Shown piece by piece: positions 6,155 to 13,961 of a stretch of DNA of 38,474 nt. The notes beneath the pieces were generated by a model. It saw nothing but the letters and a program-made list of their open reading frames with translations. It made no database searches and was not told the origin of the DNA. The position numbers were made by a program, and so were the translations under genes. Origin of the DNA: a virus; IMG/VR virus record IMGVR_UViG_3300034198_019183, positions 1 through 38,474 of that record; one strand, written 5' to 3'. The stretch's first letter is position 1. Every line of letters begins with the position of its first letter.

Positions 6155-6580
6155 ATGATTAAGGTCACTAAACAGTCCCTGATCGAACAGGGACGCATCA
6201 GCGCCGAGCGGTACGACTCCTGTGACACTGCCCTCGCTCAACTTAACGAAGGATTCGGTGCCGAGTATGAGTCTGCTCGCAGCAACCTAACTTCGATGCT
6301 TGTCAAAGCAGACAACAGCGGTATCGACCTGGATGTTTTCCGTGGCGACGATTCTTTATTCAAGTTTCCTGAGTTCCGTACGAACATCGTTGTTCGGATA
6401 GATCGTTTGCCCACGCCGCACGCCAAGATCGAGAAGCTGAACGAAAAGATTGCTGATCTGGAGCGCAAGCTCAAGATTGCCAAGATCGAGCGGAACAGTT
6501 TGATCGAACAACTGCACATCACCGGAGCCATCGACCTGGTTACCGACAAAATCACCGCCGTCTTCCGTCGCCTTAAGTGA
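6155..6580 (+). CDS. Coiled-coil protein leading the RavA/ViaA-like cassette
   Basis: A 141-residue protein. I start it at ATG 6155, downstream of the promoter and leader. The N-terminal half is mixed (MIKVTKQSLIEQGRISAERY) and the C-terminal half is a heptad-rich coiled coil (EKLNEKIADLERKLKIAKIE, residues about 93-112, continuing). Family not recognised. It is three bases before the DUF3150-like gene, so it is most likely an accessory member of that cassette, perhaps mediating oligomerisation. Role is inferred from position only. Confidence 0.6.
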   Translation: MIKVTKQSLIEQGRISAERYDSCDTALAQLNEGFGAEYESARSNLTSMLVKADNSGIDLDVFRGDDSLFKFPEFRTNIVVRIDRLPTPHAKIEKLNEKIADLERKLKIAKIERNSLIEQLHITGAIDLVTDKITAVFRRLK

Positions 6581-6582
6581 TC

Positions 6583-7794
6583 ATGAGCAACGACAAAATC
6601 TTCCTCCTTCACTGTTCCGTTAGCGCATCCGTAAGGCAGAGCACGCAGATCAAGATGGCAGATCTACAGCTGCCAGACACTGTGATTGACGTGCTTGAAA
6701 AACAGCAATCAGTTTCTGTACGTCCAACACTCTCAGGCAAACTTAAAGAGTTTTTGAATCTACTGCGTATAGAACAACGTAAGCTTTACGACGAGTGCAC
6801 AATCCATAACGGAGATGTTCACTTCCTCCATGAGGATTATTTCGAAGAGGCTATGGAACGCATCACAAAGATCCGTTCTGATGCTTCTAACTACAACGAG
6901 AAGCTCAATGAGCTTTGGCTTGAAGAGTACACTCGCTGGTCAAACACCGTTGAAGGTTTCTTAGAGCCTTTGTTCCGTGACGACACAGAAGGCTTCAAGC
7001 TCGCTAAGGAAGCTTACTTGACTATCTTCCCTACGAAACAGGAGTTCGAAAATCCGATCAAGGTGTTTGTGGTCGGACCCAACCCTGTGAGCCTGGAGGT
7101 TTCTGATAGCAAAGAGGAGCATTCGATCTCCACGGCCATTCAAGAGGCAGCGGTGCTCAACACAAACGAAGTGCTTGAGGCGGCGAGGGAGGGTGCTGCT
7201 GATCGCGCACTCGCTAAAGCCGCTGAACTATTAGACGATCTTGATGTTCGTGTGTCTTCCAAGATTGGCGAACGTCAAACTGGAGGAAGTAAGCGGCGTG
7301 GGTCTTGGCAAATTACTGCTGAGACTTTGCAGCTGATCACTCGCCATTGCCCAGGATTTGAGAATCTTTCGACGCTATCGAATGATTTGCTCGATGTAGG
7401 TGTCAGGCTTCAGTCAGCTACGGCCAAAGTTAAAAACCAAGCATTCAAAGACTATGCAAACCTAAAAACGAAGATTCGTAAGGAGCTTGAGTCGATTGTT
7501 GAATCGCGCAACACGAGCGATGGTCTCGAATCACTGAAGCGTTCCTTGGCACTCTCTAGTACATATAAAGATCTCTTGGCGAAGATCAACTCTGCTGACA
7601 ACCAGGAACAGCTCGATCAGCTCTACCACGAGCTTCAGGTCGAGAAAGATGTTTACCACCAACGAGCGAAGCATTTGCAAACCTTGTTTGATCAACGAGC
7701 TGAGTTGGTCAAAGCTCAATCCGCAAACCTTGATGATCTTATTGACGAGGTAAAAACTATTGAAGTTGAATCGACAGATGATCTTGATTTCTAG
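6583..7794 (+). CDS. DUF3150-like protein, partner of MoxR/VWA genes
   Basis: A 403-residue, helix-rich acidic protein starting at ATG 6583 (an upstream GTG at 6577 is also in frame). N-terminal text resembling DUF3150 includes a KIFLLHCSVSASVRQ-like strand, then helices and coiled coil at residues about 280-390. In other genomes DUF3150 proteins sit beside MoxR-type ATPases and VWA proteins, exactly as here; I assign the family by that context and general pattern, so this is moderate. The C-terminus STDDLDF is acidic then aromatic, like an SSB tail. It may be a substrate or adaptor for the ATPase/VWA pair. Confidence 0.6.
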   Translation: MSNDKIFLLHCSVSASVRQSTQIKMADLQLPDTVIDVLEKQQSVSVRPTLSGKLKEFLNLLRIEQRKLYDECTIHNGDVHFLHEDYFEEAMERITKIRSDASNYNEKLNELWLEEYTRWSNTVEGFLEPLFRDDTEGFKLAKEAYLTIFPTKQEFENPIKVFVVGPNPVSLEVSDSKEEHSISTAIQEAAVLNTNEVLEAAREGAADRALAKAAELLDDLDVRVSSKIGERQTGGSKRRGSWQITAETLQLITRHCPGFENLSTLSNDLLDVGVRLQSATAKVKNQAFKDYANLKTKIRKELESIVESRNTSDGLESLKRSLALSSTYKDLLAKINSADNQEQLDQLYHELQVEKDVYHQRAKHLQTLFDQRAELVKAQSANLDDLIDEVKTIEVESTDDLDF

Positions 7795-7831
7795 GCTTTC
7801 CTCAAAAGACTACAGACTTCTACTTGTCACT

Positions 7832-7875
7832 AAAAGTCTCTCTAAGCCGCACAGGAATCTAAAGAGAGATCTTTT
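7832..7875 (+). promoter_or_regulatory. Long imperfect inverted repeat between DUF3150-like and ATPase genes
   Basis: AAAAGTCTCTCT (7832-7843) pairs with AGAGAGATCTTTT (7863-7875) with one bulged T, giving an arm of about twelve pairs and ending in four Ts. It is in the 120-base gap between the two genes, which holds no other gene. It could attenuate or process the transcript and set the ATPase level; the stem is AT/AG-rich and not a classic GC-rich terminator. Confidence 0.4.
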
Positions 7876-7914
7876 AAAAAACCTGTTTAAAGCACTTTCA
7901 ACAATCTTCGACTA

Positions 7915-9099
7915 ATGAACGACACACTCTTCTCGAACCTTCAAAGCTTCCGCGCATCACTTAACACCAGCTTCCTAGAGCGTGCTGACATCATTGATGG
8001 ACTACTCGCGTCCCTGATTACAAAACAAAATAGCTTTCTGTTCGGGCTGCCTGGCACGGGTAAATCTGAGCTTGTCCGAGCAGTATCAAACGGATTCAAA
8101 GAGTCTCAATTCTTCGGTTACCTTCTTTCTCCCACCACGGATCCTTCTGAGTTATTCGGTCCTGTAGCTGTGTCCAAGCTATTGAATGACGAGTATGTTC
8201 GTGATGTTAAAGGGTATCTGCCAACCTCAAACATCGCATTCTTGGATGAACTCTTTCGTGGCAGCTCAGCAGTTCTTAATTCTTTGCTGACAATCCTGAA
8301 CGAGCGGACTTTCAATAACGGTCGCGAAGTTTTAGAAACTCCAATTCAGTCGATTGTCGCAGCAACCAACTCCTTCCCTCAAGAAGAATCGCTTCAAGCT
8401 TTCTGCGATCGATTCTTGTTCCGACCGACCGTAGATCTCCTTAAGAAACCAACCTCCAAGAGAAGTTTGGATATGTGGGCTCTCGGCATTAAGCAGCGAC
8501 CGGTAGTTGAATCTAATTTGACATTTGAAGACTTGACCACTCTCCAAGAAGAAGTGGCAAACGTGAGTGTCAGCGATGAGTTTCTAGATTCTTTTACGCA
8601 GGTGATTGACCTGTTAGCTACCAGAGGAATCACAATCAGCGACCGGCGAAGAGTTCAGATCCTCAAGTTCTTACGAGGCTGGGCTGTTGTGCAAGGCGAC
8701 GAGGAGCTGTTCCCGGAGCACCTTCACCGCTCGCTCGTGCACATTGTGTATCAAACACAAGATGATATACAGGTAGTTAAAGAAGTGCTAGAGCAAGCTG
8801 TACCTACAGCTGAAAAGCTGATGGAAAGTATCAAGCGAGCTCACAGCGGAATTCTCACTGAATACCACGCTCTCCACGCGGCAGAATCTAAGAGCGTCGA
8901 CGATTTAAATCGCCTGGTCGGCAAGCTTCGAAAGATGCACCGTGACTTAGAAACTCTGTCAAACAAACTAGATAACATCTTGGAATCTGGTCAATACAGA
9001 ATCAGCGCCAGTGCTCGACAGTCTGCAACCAAGCTTGCTCAAACTATCGAGTCTTCATCTCAATCAGTCGCAGCTTCAATCTCTAACGTCTCATCATGA
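7915..9099 (+). CDS. MoxR/RavA-type AAA+ ATPase
   Basis: A 394-residue AAA+ protein. Walker A is GLPGTGKS (residues 44-51), Walker B IAFLDE (107-112), sensor 1 Asn152 in VAATN, and an arginine finger region CDRFLFR (164-170). FGPVAVS and the run LNSLLTILNERTFNNGR match RavA more closely than generic MoxR. The C-terminal part (about 290-394) is helical, with a coiled coil near DDLNRLVGKLRKMHRDLE. In E. coli RavA forms a hexamer and works with the VWA protein ViaA on membrane and respiratory targets. The VWA partner follows here with a four-base overlap. The phage target is unknown. Confidence 0.85.
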   Translation: MNDTLFSNLQSFRASLNTSFLERADIIDGLLASLITKQNSFLFGLPGTGKSELVRAVSNGFKESQFFGYLLSPTTDPSELFGPVAVSKLLNDEYVRDVKGYLPTSNIAFLDELFRGSSAVLNSLLTILNERTFNNGREVLETPIQSIVAATNSFPQEESLQAFCDRFLFRPTVDLLKKPTSKRSLDMWALGIKQRPVVESNLTFEDLTTLQEEVANVSVSDEFLDSFTQVIDLLATRGITISDRRRVQILKFLRGWAVVQGDEELFPEHLHRSLVHIVYQTQDDIQVVKEVLEQAVPTAEKLMESIKRAHSGILTEYHALHAAESKSVDDLNRLVGKLRKMHRDLETLSNKLDNILESGQYRISASARQSATKLAQTIESSSQSVAASISNVSS

Positions 9100-10637
9100 A
9101 AACTAACACCGAGTTTCTTCGCCTCGTAAACAATGAGCCTCTCGTGCTCGCTGTCTCTGCACTCTCTGACTTCTTGTGGGATGACTTCATTCGAGATGCG
9201 CGTCCCATCGTCAGATACTTAGAAGACAAGTACAACATCAAACAGCTCTCTCGTTTCGGTAAAGAGCTATTCGATTTCCTGTACAACGGCGGCCAAGTAA
9301 CTACGGTCATCAATTTCGATGAGGTTGAGTCCTACTTCCGCGCCAAGCAGAACGGACAAAACCCAGACTTCCCCAAGGGATACAAACCTGAGTACGCATT
9401 CTGGTACAACTTATTTGTACAAGTGTGCGAGTCTCCTGCGTGGCCACGGTTGGTTGCCCTCTCGATCGGCGACCAGTTCACATCAGGTAATAACGCTGTA
9501 AACGTACTCAACGAACTCAGCGAGATCCTGATGGTCGAGCTTGAGGGCAACTCGCTCAGCGAAGAACTCCTCAGTCAAGGCGCTCAGCAACTTCAAGATA
9601 TTCGTGAACAGTTCATGGAGGCTAAGAAGCAAGGCGACAACGCCAAAGCTGCGCAGCTGCGTCAGCAAGGTAAGGAGCTTGGCCGACAAATGGAGCAAAG
9701 CTTGCTCCAAATGAGTGAACAAATGCAACCTCAAGTAGATAAGGCGGTTGATCGGGCGCATCAGGCCGCTAAAGACAATCAAGAAGCTATGGCTGCTCTC
9801 GCTGGCACCGAAGCTGGCAAAGGAGTCGCTCTTAACGATCTTGATCAAAAACGCAACCTTGCTAGGAAGCTCAGCAACAACCCTGGTCTTAAAGAGCTTG
9901 TGCGCCGACTCGGGGCTTTGCGGCAAGCTTGGGCTGATCGCAAGCGGGCTCGTAGGTCGCAGACTAGTTACAGCGACATAGTAGGTGCCAAGTTCTCAGA
10001 TACAGTGACCAAAGCATTTCCTGCTGAGATCGCCTTAGCTGCCACAGAGCAAGGTCGTGCTTTGTTTGCTCTGAAGTACAGTCAAAAAACATTGCTTTGC
10101 AAAGACTACGAAGCAAAGATCAAGGAACTTGATAAAGGCCCAGTGGTGCTATACATCGATATCAGTGGATCGATGGCAGGCGAGTGTGAGCTCTGGTCAA
10201 AAGCTATCGCCTACGTAATTGCCGAGGAGTGCCTCAAACAGAAGCGTGCGACACACATACACTTATTCGACACGCTTGTGCAAAAAAGTATTCACCTGGA
10301 TAAAGACCGTTCGGATAACGAACGCCTGCTTAACTTTGTACTTAGCTGGACGACAAGGGGAGGTACATCTTTCTGCTCTGTTATCAACCACGCGCTGTCG
10401 GAAATTAACTTCGTCGAAAAAGCCGACATTCTTATGATTACAGACGGAAACGCCGAGGTCTCAGACCCCTTCGTGCGGCGCCTCAACGCATTTAAACAAG
10501 AGCATGGTGTGCAATGGAATAGCTTCTGTATCGGTAAGCAAGCGCGTGTACTCAAAGAGTTTAGTGACTATGTGCACACAATAGATGTTCTGGACGATCC
10601 TAAAAGCGCAGAGTTGTTTCAAGATGCACTCCGCTGA
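9096..10637 (+). CDS. ViaA-like von Willebrand factor A domain protein
   Basis: A 513-residue protein. Residues 1-150 are helical; 150-240 form a Gln/Glu-rich coiled coil; residues about 345-500 are the VWA domain. The MIDAS motif is complete: DISGSM (Asp355, Ser357, Ser359), Thr424 in RGGTSF, and Asp450 in MITDGN. The order helical N-region, coiled coil, C-terminal VWA is that of ViaA. The start overlaps the ATPase stop (ATGA), so the two are coupled, as in ravA-viaA operons. It is expected to bind and stimulate the ATPase and to select its targets. The gene ends 30 bases before a GC hairpin. Confidence 0.85.
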   Translation: MKTNTEFLRLVNNEPLVLAVSALSDFLWDDFIRDARPIVRYLEDKYNIKQLSRFGKELFDFLYNGGQVTTVINFDEVESYFRAKQNGQNPDFPKGYKPEYAFWYNLFVQVCESPAWPRLVALSIGDQFTSGNNAVNVLNELSEILMVELEGNSLSEELLSQGAQQLQDIREQFMEAKKQGDNAKAAQLRQQGKELGRQMEQSLLQMSEQMQPQVDKAVDRAHQAAKDNQEAMAALAGTEAGKGVALNDLDQKRNLARKLSNNPGLKELVRRLGALRQAWADRKRARRSQTSYSDIVGAKFSDTVTKAFPAEIALAATEQGRALFALKYSQKTLLCKDYEAKIKELDKGPVVLYIDISGSMAGECELWSKAIAYVIAEECLKQKRATHIHLFDTLVQKSIHLDKDRSDNERLLNFVLSWTTRGGTSFCSVINHALSEINFVEKADILMITDGNAEVSDPFVRRLNAFKQEHGVQWNSFCIGKQARVLKEFSDYVHTIDVLDDPKSAELFQDALR

Positions 10638-10667
10638 GTATCCCTAAGTTAGAACTGCCCTTAGATT

Positions 10668-10688
10668 GAGGGGCATCTGCCGCCCCTC
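10668..10688 (+). terminator. Hairpin closing the RavA/ViaA-like cassette
   Basis: GAGGGGC (10668-10674) pairs perfectly with GCCCCTC (10682-10688) around a seven-base loop. Only two Ts follow before the ATG at 10691, so termination would be weak. The hairpin could equally mask the ribosome site of the next gene. Confidence 0.45.
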
Positions 10689-10690
10689 TT

Positions 10691-11119
10691 ATGGATAGAC
10701 ATACAGACGCAAAAGTCGTCAGACGAATAGAAGCTGAGTACTCACCAGCTACAGAAAAGTTCGAGCTTGAAGATTGGTTGGCACAACAGCTATTTGACAC
10801 GTATCACAATTTGTATGAAGGAAAGCCAGAGCTCTTTAGGTTCCGAGAAGCTGTACTCCTTTATGCACCGCAAACTGAGTTGATCAACGCGACAAGATTG
10901 ATCGAGAATGACGTAACTGAGCACTGCATATTGCTAAGCGGTTTCCTCTACAAAAATTACGGAGTCAAGAAACTGAACGATAAAGCGGACGTTGAAATGC
11001 AGCTGATGCTGTCAGAACATGATTTTGAACTAATGGCTGTACAGATCACAGACGAGATCAGTGCATGGTACGAAACGGTGAGCTCCATGAAGGAGGTGCT
11101 GAGTATGAAGCGCAAGTGA
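10691..11119 (+). CDS. Hypothetical protein after the RavA/ViaA-like cassette
   Basis: A 142-residue acidic, helical protein (MDRHTDAKVVRRIEAEYSPA, later EDWLAQQLFDTYHNLYEGKP and a C-terminal helix). No family recognised. The ATG follows the hairpin at 10668-10688 by two bases. It may be an early gene separate from the cassette, depending on whether the hairpin terminates. The 79 bases between 11120 and 11198 hold nothing definite. Confidence 0.65.
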   Translation: MDRHTDAKVVRRIEAEYSPATEKFELEDWLAQQLFDTYHNLYEGKPELFRFREAVLLYAPQTELINATRLIENDVTEHCILLSGFLYKNYGVKKLNDKADVEMQLMLSEHDFELMAVQITDEISAWYETVSSMKEVLSMKRK

Positions 11120-11198
11120 CTGAATTCTTAAAAAAAGCTGAAAAACTCTTGCGTCGCAGCATTGGAAAGATACCATTCATCTGTTCTGCCCCCATTAC

Positions 11199-12011
11199 AT
11201 GAACTTCACGTTTAAGATCGGCGACACAACCCTCGACAACAACGAGGCAAAAGCGCTTCTGAACGCAGCGGGTCGCAAGGAATCAATCGTGGTCGACATT
11301 GCCGAGCACGTTGACCCTGCAATGATTGACGCTAAAAAGCTGTTCTCTATCAGCGTTGAAACCAAAAACCCCACGCTAGCATCGCTGGCTGCCAAGTTCG
11401 CTATCGAAGGAGTAGAAGCTCCTAAAAAACGGAGCTACACCCGCACCGATGCAAATAGGATTTCTCGGATTGAAATCAAAAAAATCATCGATAATCCTGG
11501 CGAAGCGATCGAAGATCTTTGCAAGGTGAATAACCTTAAATCGCTCGGCGCCGCGATGATCCTGGATGGGATCTCTGACGGTCACAGCCGGACGCTCCGT
11601 CAGATCGCTACTAGCTGTGTAAACAGCATGGCTTATCGTGGCTCTGTGAGTCCCGACTCTCAGTGTTTCATGGGCTTCTGCAAGGACGGTGACGGCCACT
11701 ACCGGACACTCAACCAGGGGCCGAACGTTCCTCGCAGCGCTTGCTACCACGCGTCGCCTGTTTACACAGCGGTTCGCGACGGCGCTCAGCTGCTGAAAGA
11801 GTGGGATCTGATTGAGCTGAAGGAACTGATTGAATTCGGCAGTCAGGACAAAGAGCTGGATGAGAACAGCCGACAGCTCCGTCGCGTTGTTTACGCCGTG
11901 TCGCCAACTGCCATGGGTCAGAAGGTTGCTCGCGAGTGGGGCGACATTGCCGATTTCATCAGTCACCGCTGGAGCAGCCGCATTCGGGAGAAAAAGTCCT
12001 ACGCTGCCTGA
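11199..12011 (+). CDS. Hypothetical 270-aa protein upstream of polA
   Basis: A 270-residue protein. The N-terminal 80 residues look like a small alpha/beta domain (MNFTFKIGDTTLDNNEAKAL). A basic linker (APKKRSYTRTDANRISRIE) leads to a central helical part with four cysteines and histidines (SCVNSMAYR, CFMGFCKDGDGHYR, SACYHASP) and a helical C-terminus ending RIREKKSYAA. No homologue recognised. The basic linker and position immediately before polA suggest nucleic-acid work, but this is only contextual. It ends just before a strong terminator. Confidence 0.7.
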   Translation: MNFTFKIGDTTLDNNEAKALLNAAGRKESIVVDIAEHVDPAMIDAKKLFSISVETKNPTLASLAAKFAIEGVEAPKKRSYTRTDANRISRIEIKKIIDNPGEAIEDLCKVNNLKSLGAAMILDGISDGHSRTLRQIATSCVNSMAYRGSVSPDSQCFMGFCKDGDGHYRTLNQGPNVPRSACYHASPVYTAVRDGAQLLKEWDLIELKELIEFGSQDKELDENSRQLRRVVYAVSPTAMGQKVAREWGDIADFISHRWSSRIREKKSYAA

Positions 12012-12032
12012 ACGACGGACCACTGAATCCAC

Positions 12033-12059
12033 GGGGCGTCGAAAGATGCCCCTTTTTTT
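12033..12059 (+). terminator. Strong rho-independent terminator before polA
   Basis: GGGGCGTC and GATGCCCC form an eight-pair stem (one G-T pair) capped by a GAAA tetraloop at 12033-12052, followed by seven Ts (12053-12059). This is a textbook intrinsic terminator. It ends only six bases before the polA ATG, so polA expression must rely on read-through, antitermination or RNA processing. Confidence 0.85.
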
Positions 12060-12065
12060 ACTCTC

Positions 12066-13961
12066 ATGAAAATCTTCTACGCGGACAGCGACAACAAGTT
12101 CCAGCAGTCAATTGAAGAACTAAATCAAATCCCAAAGCTTTGTCTTGACGCCGAAACGACTGGGCTTGACTCGCACGTTTCAAAACTGCGCTTGCTTCAG
12201 CTCTGCACCACTGACGAAAAAGTAGAAAACAGAACTGTCTATGTCTTGGATCTGTTCAAAGTAAAGAAGCTTTCTGGTCTGAAGGAGCTGATCGAGAGTC
12301 GCGAGATGCTTTTGGGTCACAACCTGAACTTTGACCTTCAGTTTCTCCTATCTCTGGGTATCGACTACAAAGGCAAAATATTTGATACCTATGTAGCTGA
12401 ACGCTGTCTGCGGGCTGGATTTAAAGAGAAAAAAGTCTCACCTAAACTCCAAAAGCCTTATTTCGATGATGTCAGCTGCTCGCTAAAAGCCGTGGTTAGT
12501 CGGCGATTGGACTTAGACATCAGCAAAGAACAACAGGTGTCTGACTGGAGCAAGGAAGATCTCGATATCGAGCAGATCGAATATGCGGCTAAAGACGTCG
12601 ACCTTCTGCCCAGCATCGCAGCAGACCAACTTAAAGAACTGGTGGAAGAGTCTCTACTCGATATTTATTCGCTGGAGTCGAAGTGTGTACGCCCCGTGGC
12701 GAGGATGTGTCACAGGGGATTCAACGTCGACGTTAGCAAACTGATAGCCCTGAAGGGTGCTGTAGAGCTCAAGCTAGAAGAGGTCACACTAGAATTCTGT
12801 ACTAAGCTCGACGCGGCCCTGCCTCCCGACCTCAAGCTCCCACGAAACATCGATGGATCTTTGGCAATCGGCAAGAACCTCCGAAAGGAATTCAACCCTG
12901 GATCTGGTTCGCAGTGCAAAAAATTCTTCGACGCACTTGGCGTTGCTTTACCAACAAACCCTTCTACAGGAAAGACAACACTCAATCAGATATCACTCGC
13001 AGAGTTTGACAGCGACGACCCTTTGCTCAATCTCTATAGGAAACGAACCAAGATTGAAACCCAGTTAGAGCACGTTGAAAAACTGATAGCTAACATCAAC
13101 CCGATCACTCATCGAATCCACTCAGGGTACAACCAGTACGGCGCCAACTCAGGGCGGTTCACATCAAGCGGTGCTAAGAAAACCGCAGCTAAAAAAGTTA
13201 AAAACCAGTTTGCGATTAACGCTCAGCAAATCCCTAGGGATAAAGAATTTCGCGAGTGTTTCATTGCCACGCCTGGTTACCAACTTATTATCTGTGACTT
13301 CAGTCAGATCGAACTACGCCTAGGTGCCGAGCTGATCGGTATCCCTCAAATGATCCAAGCCTTCAAAGATGGGCACGATCTTCACACGGTGACAGCAAGC
13401 CTTATCTACAAGGTGCCGCTTGAAGAAGTTCAGAAGAGTCAGCGCCAGGAGGGCAAGACGTTGAACTTCGCGCTCCTCTATGGCATGGGCTACAGGAAGT
13501 ACAAGACTTACGCAGCGCAAAGCGGCAAGATCATTTCGCTCTCTGAAGCGAAGGTCGCTCATATGGCGTTCCACTCCGCTTATCCACGGTTGAGGCAGTG
13601 GCACCGTGAGCGTGCGGCTCTGGTGGAAGACGGTTGGACTTACGTCCGTACACCCTTAGGTCGGCGCCGGTTGCTCTCGTACGACGATGCCACTATGACT
13701 GCCTGTGCCAACACGCTGATACAAGGGGCAGGAGCTGATATCCTTAAGCTGTCTTTAGCAAAGCTGAATCCCTATCTCGGGGATGAGGCTCACTTAGTTG
13801 CCTGTGTGCACGATGAAATCGTACTTGAAGCAGTTGAGGGTAAGGTCGAGTACTACAAAGAAGTACTTGAGCGCTGCATGAAAGAAGCAGCCGAAACCAT
13901 CCTCAAAGAAGTTCCTGCTAAAGCAGACGCTAGTTACGGAGACACCTGGGCAGAAAAATGA
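12066..13961 (+). CDS. polA: Family A DNA polymerase with 3'-5' exonuclease domain
   Basis: A 631-residue replicative phage polymerase without a 5'-3' exonuclease. Exonuclease residues are Asp28 and Glu30 in LDAETTGLD, then HNLNFD, and YAAKDVD near residue 180. Polymerase motif A is DFSQIELRL (Asp411), motif B KTLNFALLYGMG (Lys464; Phe468 corresponds to E. coli Phe762; the Tyr four residues on to Tyr766), motif C VHDEIVLE (Asp583, Glu584). The exonuclease residues are intact, so it should proofread. It works with the primase-helicase at 20226 and the SSB-like protein at 16689. Its stop overlaps the next ATG. Confidence 0.95.
   Translation: MKIFYADSDNKFQQSIEELNQIPKLCLDAETTGLDSHVSKLRLLQLCTTDEKVENRTVYVLDLFKVKKLSGLKELIESREMLLGHNLNFDLQFLLSLGIDYKGKIFDTYVAERCLRAGFKEKKVSPKLQKPYFDDVSCSLKAVVSRRLDLDISKEQQVSDWSKEDLDIEQIEYAAKDVDLLPSIAADQLKELVEESLLDIYSLESKCVRPVARMCHRGFNVDVSKLIALKGAVELKLEEVTLEFCTKLDAALPPDLKLPRNIDGSLAIGKNLRKEFNPGSGSQCKKFFDALGVALPTNPSTGKTTLNQISLAEFDSDDPLLNLYRKRTKIETQLEHVEKLIANINPITHRIHSGYNQYGANSGRFTSSGAKKTAAKKVKNQFAINAQQIPRDKEFRECFIATPGYQLIICDFSQIELRLGAELIGIPQMIQAFKDGHDLHTVTASLIYKVPLEEVQKSQRQEGKTLNFALLYGMGYRKYKTYAAQSGKIISLSEAKVAHMAFHSAYPRLRQWHRERAALVEDGWTYVRTPLGRRRLLSYDDATMTACANTLIQGAGADILKLSLAKLNPYLGDEAHLVACVHDEIVLEAVEGKVEYYKEVLERCMKEAAETILKEVPAKADASYGDTWAEK

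Noticed and set aside
9483-9926. 147-aa leucine-rich frame on the - strand that looks hydrophobic
   Set aside because: It is antisense to the Gln/Glu-rich coiled coil of the ViaA-like gene; antisense of such repeats gives Leu/Ser-rich pseudo-membrane text.
11376-12032. 218-aa frame on the - strand
   Set aside because: It is antisense to the 270-aa gene, covers its terminator and has Arg/Ala/Val-rich shadow composition.
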